A DNA stretch of 22,087 nucleotides from assembly GCA_030646565.1 (NCBI GenBank), contig JAUSLA010000010.1, positions 1 to 22,087 on the forward strand, written 5' to 3'. The stretch is from a bacterium. Lineage in GTDB: Bacteria; Patescibacteriota; Minisyncoccia; Minisyncoccales; RBG-13-42-11. The position numbers and the translations under genes are program-made. A model generated the notes under the pieces. It had not been told where the DNA came from. It saw only the letters and a list, made by a program, of their open reading frames with translations, and did not search any database. Position 1 is the first letter of the stretch, and each line of letters starts with the position of its first letter. Of this stretch, positions 6,778-11,305 are shown piece after piece.

Positions 6778-6940
6778 TCAAAGAGGACTTCGGCCACCCT
6801 AGCCGTAGGCGACGGGTGGAGGCGAAGAGAACTGCGTTCTCTTTTTGAACCTTCACTTTCGCTACGCGAAAGTTTGGCAGAAGAACACGAATGTGTTCTT
6901 CTACTCTTCTTAACCTCATCCCGCTTCGCGGGGCTCGGTC
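6778..6940. repeat. Composite family A element downstream of the cold-shock gene
   Basis: Arms AAGAGAAC/GTTCTCTT with loop TGC (6825-6843), CTTTCGC/GCGAAAG with loop TAC (6856-6872), GAAGAACAC/GTGTTCTTC with loop GAAT (6880-6901), CCCGC/GCGGG with loop TTC (6920-6932), then CTCGGT. It has the same order of modules as 630-757. Confidence 0.88.
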
Positions 6941-6970
6941 TTAGACGAGGCAAGAACCCGCTTATAATTC

Positions 6971-7168
6971 TTAGATGCGGGTTACGTTTGTCGCGTTGGG
7001 TCCTTTTGGAGAATCGGATTTTTCAAAAGACACTTTGTCACCTACTTTCAACTCTTCATAAGTTACGTCCTTAAGTTCATTCTTATGAAAAAACAAGTCT
7101 TTTTCTTCGCCTTCCACGGTAATAAATCCGAATCCTTTATCTGTAAGATTCTTAATTGTTCCTTCCAT
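6971..7168 (-). CDS. Cold-shock domain protein (CspA family)
   Basis: OB-fold nucleic-acid chaperone of 65 residues, which melts secondary structure in mRNA. RNP1 is KGFGFI (11-16) and RNP2 is DLFFH (24-28); the length and the ending VTRI are typical. The stop codon lies inside a hairpin with arms AACCCGC/GCGGGTT (6955-6983) that lacks a clear T-tract. A promoter at 7333-7361 would give a leader of about 158 bases, in the range of the long regulatory leader of E. coli cspA. That leader holds a family A hairpin (7185-7204) close to the start codon. TATAAT also occurs one base before the ATG, too close to serve this start as a -10 box. Confidence 0.96.
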   Translation of the reverse strand: MEGTIKNLTDKGFGFITVEGEEKDLFFHKNELKDVTYEELKVGDKVSFEKSDSPKGPNATNVTRI

Positions 7169-7179
7169 GATTATAAGTC

Positions 7180-7242
7180 GGGGCGATGAAGCTGTTACTT
7201 CATCTTCCCTTCACCTTCGTCCGCCTTGGGCGAACTTGGTAA
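7180..7242. repeat. Family A element in the cold-shock gene leader
   Basis: Arms GATGAAG/CTTCATC (7185-7204), linker CTTCACCTTCG, a weaker second hairpin (TCCGCC..GGCGAA), then CTTGGT. It lies inside the predicted 5' untranslated region of the cold-shock gene. Confidence 0.75.
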
Positions 7243-7332
7243 TTAATTTAATTAATGTTTTAAGGTTTTACCCTAAAGTTTAGTTCCCCGAATAAACTCG
7301 ACTACATTTTTATTAGGCAACTAACTGATTTT

Positions 7333-7361
7333 ATATTAACATTTAGAAACTGACTGGTCAA
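7333..7361 (-). promoter_or_regulatory. Probable promoter for the cold-shock gene
   Basis: On the minus strand: TTGACC (7356-7361), 17-base spacer, TAATAT (7333-7338) with an extended TGT. The predicted start near 7326 gives an untranslated leader of about 158 bases. Confidence 0.5.
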
Positions 7362-7371
7362 TGTCGAATGG

Positions 7372-7587
7372 TCATATTTTTTTCTTCCTCATATCTTCTT
7401 TTTCTTTAGTCGTCAAAGAAGTCAGCCACAAAATAAATGGCCTGCGAAGCTTATCTATTGACCAATCCTCATCTTTAAAAAGCAAGGTTTTTTCTATTCT
7501 AAAACGCGAAAGCAAAGGCGTTGTAGCCAGCAAGTTTAAAGGAGACAATTTATTATGCTCTGATAAAAATTGTTGTTTTTTCGTCAT
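7372..7587 (-). CDS. Small hypothetical protein, 71 residues
   Basis: Not recognised. The sequence has the look of a folded protein rather than a random frame: a hydrophobic core with SPLNLLATTPLLSRFRI and DEDWSIDKLRRPFILWL, then a basic tail. No membrane segment or signal peptide. The ATG follows a family A copy directly (CTCGGTAG then ATG), so there is no Shine-Dalgarno sequence. The cold-shock promoter begins just past the stop codon, which fits this being a real gene end. A 102-codon plus-strand frame overlaps it but is less protein-like and runs into the repeat. Confidence 0.5.
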   Translation of the reverse strand: MTKKQQFLSEHNKLSPLNLLATTPLLSRFRIEKTLLFKDEDWSIDKLRRPFILWLTSLTTKEKEDMRKKKI

Positions 7588-7650
7588 CTACCGAGCTTCC
7601 ATTTATGGAAGCGAAGGTGAAGACGAGGACGAAGTCCTCGTCGCCCTTAT
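7587..7650. repeat. Family A element upstream of the 71-residue ORF
   Basis: Reverse orientation: TACCGAG, arms GCTTCCAT/ATGGAAGC (7595-7612), linker GAAGGTGAA, arms GACGAGGAC/GTCCTCGTC with loop GAA (7622-7642), then GCC. Its second hairpin is identical to the one inserted in the GtrA gene (20588-20605). Confidence 0.88.
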
Positions 7651-7702
7651 AGTCCGTACTCTCAACTGATTCTATCTTATATTAATTCTTTCAAAAAAGC
7701 AA

Positions 7703-7795
7703 GCACCGAGCCCGCCCTTCGGGTGGGCTCGGTAAAGATGAAGGCAAACCTTAAAGAAGGTAAACTTCATCGCCTGCCAAGCGAAGTGAAGGTCG
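7703..7795. repeat. Strong hairpin plus family A element
   Basis: ACCGAGCCCGCCC and GGGTGGGCTCGGT form a 13-bp stem with loop TTC (7705-7733, one G-T pair). Arms GATGAAG/CTTCATC (7737-7771) follow, with an inner ACCTT/AAGGT stem. On the minus strand the first hairpin is followed within a few bases by CTTTTTTG, so it might also end transcription of 7810-8163. Confidence 0.75.
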
Positions 7796-7809
7796 AAAAT
7801 GAGTGTCGT

Positions 7810-8163
7810 TTAAATAACTCTGTCTATTTTATTAAAACCATCAAAATGAACTTTGTCATCATCAAACAATTCTACGACTTTATATTTTCCCTTAGTATAA
7901 AGCCGCCCATTATCAATAAAATGCGCTGCTTCTAAAATCAGAATACTTGCCTTTGGTCGAGAAAGATTTTGATTACCTTTTGTTTCAACTAAAGGGACTT
8001 CTCCTTCAATCCAATAGTTTCTTTGTTCTTCTTTCAAAAAAAAGTAGATTTTTCCAACTTCAATATCTTCAGGAATACATTCTTCCTCTTTTCTGTTCCC
8101 ATTTTTAAATTCAGAGATGTTCCTTAAGGCAAGATCTGGGTTAAATTCAGCTTTTATACCCAT
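7810..8163 (-). CDS. Conserved CPR-type hypothetical protein, 117 residues
   Basis: Function unknown. A soluble, probably beta-rich protein with no signal or membrane segment. Features include NPDLALRNISEFKNG near the N-terminus, a strand-rich middle (EVGKIYFFLKE, YWIEGEVPLVETKG) and KASILILEAAHF before the C-terminal part. The style resembles short proteins often seen in Parcubacteria, which is my recollection and not a search. The ATG at 8163 has a TAGAAT box ten bases upstream and no Shine-Dalgarno sequence, suggesting a very short leader. It is the last gene before the family A repeats stop; the next 10.9 kb has none. Confidence 0.7.
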   Translation of the reverse strand: MGIKAEFNPDLALRNISEFKNGNRKEEECIPEDIEVGKIYFFLKEEQRNYWIEGEVPLVETKGNQNLSRPKASILILEAAHFIDNGRLYTKGKYKVVELFDDDKVHFDGFNKIDRVI

Positions 8164-8191
8164 AGTTTTTCTTATTCTACCAAAAAACCGT

Positions 8192-8236
8192 CCGTTCGAC
8201 TACGCTCAGGCCATTCGGCTCTGAGAGCCTCAGGCT
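8192..8236. repeat. Family C repeat (GTTCGACTACGCTCAGG type)
   Basis: GTTCGACTACGCTCAGG at 8194-8210, then GCTCTGAGAGCCTCAGGCTCGAA, which can fold. It belongs to the group sharing CTGAGCnnGTCGAA (minus strand), also at 9071-9087, 13803-13830 and, degenerate, 18503-18527. The 8164-8410 interval holds only this and a family B-like fragment near 8330-8348. Confidence 0.6.
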
Positions 8237-8410
8237 CGAATGAGATCTTTCGACCTTCTTGGCGATTTTTATTATATTCACTGACGCGCTTGCCCGTCCG
8301 TAGTCCTGAAAATAATCAAATAAAGAAAGAGGGTCTCGGTCGGGGCTAAAAATCAGAATTTACACAATTTTCCACAACTAAAAAATCAATCTTGCGTGTA
8401 GTCTGCCTAG

Positions 8411-9025
8411 TTAATGCGGAGACTCGTTATTGCTTTTTATATAATCCTTGAAATTATTTTCATCTATTATTCCGTGCTCCAATACGGCTTTATATATATC
8501 GATGCTGATCACCCCATCTTTGTAGCCGCCTTTCTCGTCCAGCCAGGCCTTTTTAATCCTAAGAATTGCGGCCCTCTGCTCTTTAGTTATACTTGAAAGG
8601 TTCAGAACATCGTAATCGTTAATAGGCGTCCCCTTTTCTCCAAACCATATATCTACCTTCCATTCACCGGACGGCTGGACGGAGCGCAAGCCGACATAGT
8701 AACCGCGAGGAAAACGCATTTTGCTTTTAAGATGGTCCCGACGCAACTCTCGGAAATTACTGAATTGAACCTTCTGAATGGTCGGAAGTAAGGCGAACTC
8801 CTTGAGAAGGTCCAGCACCTTATCAAGATCGAGCTCTTTCATGTACGCATGGATATCGATATCAGGCCAAACCATGAGGCCATTCTCGGCGCTTCCAATA
8901 ATAGAGGGTTCTGATATTTTCTTCAGTATAGAAAAAATCCCCAGTTTATCAATGATCCCCATGGCTTCCTGCTGAAGCTTTTCGGCACGTTTTAATAATT
9001 CGTCATCCGTCTGTTTTGCGAACAT
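8411..9025 (-). CDS. Nucleotidyltransferase-fold protein
   Basis: Probable minimal or standalone nucleotidyltransferase-fold protein, cytoplasmic, substrate unknown. The signature G-S followed by D-x-D is seen in IIGSAENGLMVWPDIDIHAYM, and a third acidic residue fits in WKVDIWFGE. A helical N-terminus (about 40 residues) precedes the fold and a helical C-terminal region follows it. The ATG at 9025 (MFAKQTDDE) is chosen. The open frame continues 23 codons upstream, but those codons translate a family C repeat (LRQAQC) and a hairpin, so they are probably not native. No ribosome site is visible. It lies downstream of hicA on the same strand, with a family B repeat between. Confidence 0.7.
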   Translation of the reverse strand: MFAKQTDDELLKRAEKLQQEAMGIIDKLGIFSILKKISEPSIIGSAENGLMVWPDIDIHAYMKELDLDKVLDLLKEFALLPTIQKVQFSNFRELRRDHLKSKMRFPRGYYVGLRSVQPSGEWKVDIWFGEKGTPINDYDVLNLSSITKEQRAAILRIKKAWLDEKGGYKDGVISIDIYKAVLEHGIIDENNFKDYIKSNNESPH

Positions 9026-9030
9026 AAGAG

Positions 9031-9052
9031 AAAAGGTGTCAGGAACCTTTTT
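9031..9052 (+). repeat. Inverted repeat AAAAGGT/ACCTTTTT
   Basis: AAAAGGT and ACCTTTTT around a seven-base loop just upstream of the nucleotidyltransferase start. On the plus strand it looks like a terminator (T-rich tail), but no plus-strand gene reads into it, so it may be a mobile-type palindrome instead. Confidence 0.5.
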
Positions 9053-9070
9053 ATTATTATTTGGCTTGCA

Positions 9071-9087
9071 CTGAGCCTGCCGAAGCG
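9071..9087. repeat. Family C repeat copy
   Basis: CTGAGCCTGCCGAAGCG. On the minus strand, in the frame of the downstream gene, it reads LRQAQC, a peptide characteristic of this kind of dispersed repeat. Confidence 0.6.
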
Positions 9088-9178
9088 CCGGCAACCTCGG
9101 TCTGGAACCAAGGTTTTAAGGGGAATTTAACGATTTTTTGGGTATCTCACCGACCCGTCTTAGTCAGGGCTATTTTAA
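9086..9178 (-). repeat. Family B structured repeat, copy 1
   Basis: On the minus strand it has a first stem CTGAC/GTCGG with an eight-base loop, an A/T-rich middle, then a stem CCTTGGT/ACCGAGG with loop TCCAG, ending GTTGCC. It aligns with 9914-10013 over its whole length and with 11225-11305 over the second half. It sits between hicA and the nucleotidyltransferase gene. Confidence 0.7.
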
Positions 9179-9270
9179 CACAAATTATTTCAAACGAAAC
9201 AGTGTAGCATCTCATCTCCTGCTAAATTTTGATTATTTCTGGGGACCATCGTCGGGTTTCAGCCGTTGAT

Positions 9271-9501
9271 TCAAATTCTCTCTAAAATTTCAAGATACTT
9301 TTCAGTGTCAATGCCTAAAATTCGCAGATTGTTCCGGATAATAAAAACCGGCAGTTCCGCATCGCGGGGAATAACTACCGGTCGCTTTAAACCATCTCGC
9401 CAATAAATTCGATGGTCGCCCTTTTCTCTTTCAAAATGACATCCCACAAATAAAAGAAATTTTTCGAATTTTTTCCAATGGATAGGCGTACAAGAAGCCA
9501 T
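9271..9501 (-). CDS. hicA: HicA-family toxin (mRNA interferase)
   Basis: Type II toxin with a double-stranded-RNA-binding-like fold that cleaves mRNA in the cytoplasm. The 76 residues are the usual size. The catalytic His is seen in KGDHRIYW (His30), followed by the typical RPVVIPRD strand and the closing IIRNNLRILGI helix. It is four bases downstream of hicB, so it is co-transcribed. No Shine-Dalgarno sequence is visible, so translation is probably coupled to hicB. The antitoxin-first order differs from the original E. coli hicAB but is common. A family B repeat follows within 93 bp. Confidence 0.88.
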   Translation of the reverse strand: MASCTPIHWKKFEKFLLFVGCHFEREKGDHRIYWRDGLKRPVVIPRDAELPVFIIRNNLRILGIDTEKYLEILERI

Positions 9502-9505
9502 AATA

Positions 9506-9793
9506 TTATTTTACAGGAACCAGAACGGTTTGAGATTCTTGTGAAATCACTATTGGCGGACTCCATTTTGATTGCACTTTCTTCCATCCTAAATCCCGCA
9601 GCGCCTCTTCTAATGTACCCTTTTTAATAAGCTCTTCAAAAAAAACATTAACGATTTCGTTGAATCGTTTTTTTACGCCTCCGTAATCATTTCCGGAAGT
9701 AGATAAATCAAGAGCGGGAGTATAAGCTACGTATTTTTTACCTTCCCGAATAATAGAAACGGGGAGTTTAAATTTTAATAGAGTTTTCTCCAT
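9506..9793 (-). CDS. hicB: HicB-family antitoxin
   Basis: Partner antitoxin of HicA, 95 residues. It has the partially degraded RNase H-like HicB fold: KLPVSIIREGKKYVAYTPALDLSTSG, a helix with GGVKKRFNEIVNVFFEEL, then a DLGWKK segment. No clear DNA-binding domain (ribbon-helix-helix or HTH) follows, so autoregulation may differ from the classical type. The ATG at 9793 is preferred over the in-frame GTG at 9811 because TTAGGA lies just before it. The same bases form an extended -10 (TGTTAGGAT), so they may instead mark a nearly leaderless start. Confidence 0.82.
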   Translation of the reverse strand: MEKTLLKFKLPVSIIREGKKYVAYTPALDLSTSGNDYGGVKKRFNEIVNVFFEELIKKGTLEEALRDLGWKKVQSKWSPPIVISQESQTVLVPVK

Positions 9794-9801
9794 GTGTTTT
9801 A

Positions 9802-9829
9802 ATCCTAACACAACCTAAGAGTAAGTCAA
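9802..9829 (-). promoter_or_regulatory. Probable promoter for hicBA
   Basis: On the minus strand: TTGACT (9824-9829), 16-base spacer, TAGGAT (9802-9807) with extended TGT. It lies eight bases before the hicB ATG. Confidence 0.45.
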
Positions 9830-9913
9830 TTTTCTCAACTTCGGCCTTCCCGCCAGCCCTTGGGACTTCACGGACCTAAATTTTAACTTTTAACTACACG
9901 TGTCGGTCACTTA

Positions 9914-10013
9914 AACGATGCTGGCAACCTCGATCTGGAATCGAAAATTTGAAAGAAAATTTGACGATTTTCAGGATGTCTCGCCGACGCGTCTCGGTCA
10001 GGGGACTTATAAT
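9914..10013 (-). repeat. Family B structured repeat, copy 2
   Basis: On the minus strand: CTGAC/GTCGG stem with an eight-base loop, an A/T-rich stem (AAATTT/AAATTT), then TCGAT/ATCGA with loop TCCAG and GTTGCCAGC. It shares the layout and loop TCCAG with copy 1, with paired changes in the second stem. It lies between relE and hicB. Confidence 0.72.
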
Positions 10014-10022
10014 GAGACACTA

Positions 10023-10274
10023 TTATTTATATACTCCTTGACGCGGACCGATGCGAATAATAAGAATATTCAAATTAGTTTTATAAATTTTATAGACAAT
10101 TCGATATATGCCGCTTCGTAAAGAATAACAATCCTGGAACTTTCCCTTAAGTTTTTTCCCTAAATAGGGGTCTTTTCTCAAATCAAAAAAAGCCGCGAAA
10201 ATATGCGGCTTGTATTTTGTATCGACTCTATCTAAATCTTTTTCTGCGATTCTTGATAAAGCTATCTGATACAT
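10023..10274 (-). CDS. RelE/ParE-superfamily toxin
   Basis: Type II toxin of 83 residues. It begins MYQIALSRIAEKDLDRV and carries the family pattern KKLKGKFQDCYSLRSGIYRIVYKI, then a C-terminal strand with IIRIGPRQGVY. RelE relatives cleave mRNA on the ribosome, ParE relatives poison gyrase; the basic residues and closing GPRQGVY favour RelE-like activity, but that is inference. It starts two bases after the Phd/YefM-type antitoxin stop codon. An intrinsic-terminator-like hairpin lies within the first third of the coding sequence (10185-10211) on the coding strand, which is unusual. Confidence 0.86.
   Translation of the reverse strand: MYQIALSRIAEKDLDRVDTKYKPHIFAAFFDLRKDPYLGKKLKGKFQDCYSLRSGIYRIVYKIYKTNLNILIIRIGPRQGVYK
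10185..10211 (-). terminator. Terminator-like hairpin inside the relE coding sequence
   Basis: On the minus strand: AAGCCGC, an eight-base loop, GCGGCTT, then five more T (seven T in all). It encodes KPHIFAAFF of the toxin, starting 63 bases after the relE ATG. The geometry fits a Rho-independent terminator. Confidence 0.55.
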
Positions 10275-10276
10275 AT

Positions 10277-10579
10277 TTATTTTCTATTTTTATCAGCCAA
10301 AATAAAACCTTCTTTAGATAATACGCTTTCAAGAGTTGCATAATTACCTCTCTTGTATTCCCTTTCAGATTTTTTAATATCTTTTTCTATATCAGGAAAA
10401 TCACGTATTACTTCTAAAGTTTCCTGCCAAGATTCAAACTCTTCAGCAGACATAAAAGCAACTTTCGGCCTGCCTTTCTCGGTCAAAATATAATGGGTTG
10501 ATGGTTTTTGAACCTTCTCAGCTATTTCAAATAATTTTTTTCTGGCCTCTGAAATTGATAAAGTCGTTTTTGTGTTCAT
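10277..10579 (-). CDS. Phd/YefM-family antitoxin
   Basis: Antitoxin and likely autorepressor, 100 residues. The N-terminal half has the Phd/YefM DNA-binding fold: TLSISEARKKLFEIAEKV, ILTEKGRPKVAFMSAEEFESW. The C-terminal half is charged and would wrap the toxin. Two bases separate it from the relE-type toxin. Its promoter (10616-10645) overlaps the 3' end of the upstream kinase gene and contains TGTACA-type cores, as in YefM-YoeB operators. No Shine-Dalgarno sequence precedes the ATG; the leader is AT-rich and about 35 bases long. Confidence 0.88.
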   Translation of the reverse strand: MNTKTTLSISEARKKLFEIAEKVQKPSTHYILTEKGRPKVAFMSAEEFESWQETLEVIRDFPDIEKDIKKSEREYKRGNYATLESVLSKEGFILADKNRK

Positions 10580-10610
10580 GGTTAATATGGATTATTAATT
10601 TATGCTTATG

Positions 10611-10645
10611 TGTACATAATAGCGTACATTATATTGCCTTGTCAA
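10611..10645 (-). promoter_or_regulatory. Promoter and putative operator of the phd-relE module
   Basis: On the minus strand: consensus TTGACA (10640-10645), 18-base spacer, TATTAT (10616-10621). The -10 region overlaps two TGTACA-like cores, TGTACA at 10611-10616 and its near-copy CGTACA (plus strand) at 10623-10628, with centres 12 bp apart. This matches the core and spacing expected for Phd/YefM binding. Confidence 0.62.
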
Positions 10646-11174
10646 GAACCAATCCTTTCTTTTTTCGAATCAATGAAATCAAGTGCGATGCATCAACTTC
10701 GGGCGAGTTTATATTTTCATATACATATCCAGGCCATTCTTTAACCTCATTACGGTCTTTTTGATCTTTCGCTAAATCAATTAAAAAATGGTGACCTCTC
10801 TCATGTAGCCTTTGTTCTCTTAGGGGAAGGGGGGTGCTCAAGTGATAAAGATACGTGGGACAGCTTACCCCAAGCCTATCAACAAAATTGGCGACACTTT
10901 TCTTGGCTAGAAATCTTTCTCCAATAACTATAACTATAAAATCTTCTTGAAGATATTTTCTTATATCTTTTGCGATATTTATTCTAGCATTGAGTTGGTC
11001 TTTTTCTTTTTCTTTTTTATCCTTCCAAATCCACTTAGGATTAAATTGTTCTACGTAGGTATCTAAATCTAACAAAATAGCTTTTTTTCCAGAATTAATA
11101 AATTCCGTAATTAATAACTCACCAAGAGTATTTTTGCCAGAAGCTGGACCGCCATCAATTAGTATCAATTTCAT
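10629..11174 (-). CDS. P-loop kinase-like protein (AAA_33/adenylate-kinase style)
   Basis: Small nucleotide-binding kinase, 181 residues, probable cytoplasmic small-molecule or nucleotide kinase of unknown substrate. Walker A is GGPASGKNT (8-16). A Walker B-like strand is LLDLDTYV, with IVIVIGERFL later. A basic lid segment (LREQRLHERGHHF) fits phosphate transfer. The frame is open 16 codons upstream, but the ATG at 11174 puts the P-loop at the usual position, a few residues from the N-terminus. TATATT lies five bases before this ATG and no Shine-Dalgarno sequence is seen. The 3' end carries the -35 region of the phd promoter. Confidence 0.75.
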   Translation of the reverse strand: MKLILIDGGPASGKNTLGELLITEFINSGKKAILLDLDTYVEQFNPKWIWKDKKEKEKDQLNARINIAKDIRKYLQEDFIVIVIGERFLAKKSVANFVDRLGVSCPTYLYHLSTPLPLREQRLHERGHHFLIDLAKDQKDRNEVKEWPGYVYENINSPEVDASHLISLIRKKKGLVLDKAI

Positions 11175-11224
11175 GGTAAAATATAAATCAAATAAAATAG
11201 GATTTAGTCGCCTCGATAACACGC

Positions 11225-11305
11225 TGACTGATGCTGAGCAACCTCGATTTAGAACCGAAGCTTTAAAAGGGATTCAGCCGCCTGACCTAGCATATGATGG
11301 CTACT
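11225..11305 (-). repeat. Family B structured repeat, copy 3 (divergent)
   Basis: On the minus strand: CTTCGGT/ATCGAGG with loop TCTAA (two G-U pairs), then GTTGC. Its left part, ATGCTAGGTCAGGCG, instead matches a fragment at 18395-18412. It lies between the UPF0182 gene and the kinase gene. Confidence 0.55.

Noticed and set aside
7164..7176. TATAAT one base before the cold-shock ATG as a promoter
   Set aside because: Too close to the start codon for transcription to include it; the upstream TTGACC-17-TAATAT fits better.
7361..7669. 102-codon plus-strand ORF
   Set aside because: It overlaps the more protein-like minus-strand 71-residue ORF and the cold-shock promoter, and its C-terminal third is repeat sequence.
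8341..8348. CGGGGCTA matching the tRNA-Gln 3' part (18571-18578), a possible attachment-site duplicate
   Set aside because: Only eight bases match, and the place also resembles the end of a family B repeat (GTCTCGGTCGGGG); too weak to call an att site.
9026..9094. N-terminal 23-codon extension of the nucleotidyltransferase-like gene
   Set aside because: It is encoded by a family C repeat and an inverted repeat; the ATG at 9025 gives a normal N-terminus. Translation from upstream cannot be fully excluded.
9914..9932. TTAAACGATGC resembling a 16S rRNA segment
   Set aside because: Only about ten bases, with no rRNA-like sequence on either side.
9086..10013. Integron attC sites
   Set aside because: The folded repeats lack clear GTTRRRY/RYYYAAC cores and no integrase is in the window; kept only as an analogy.
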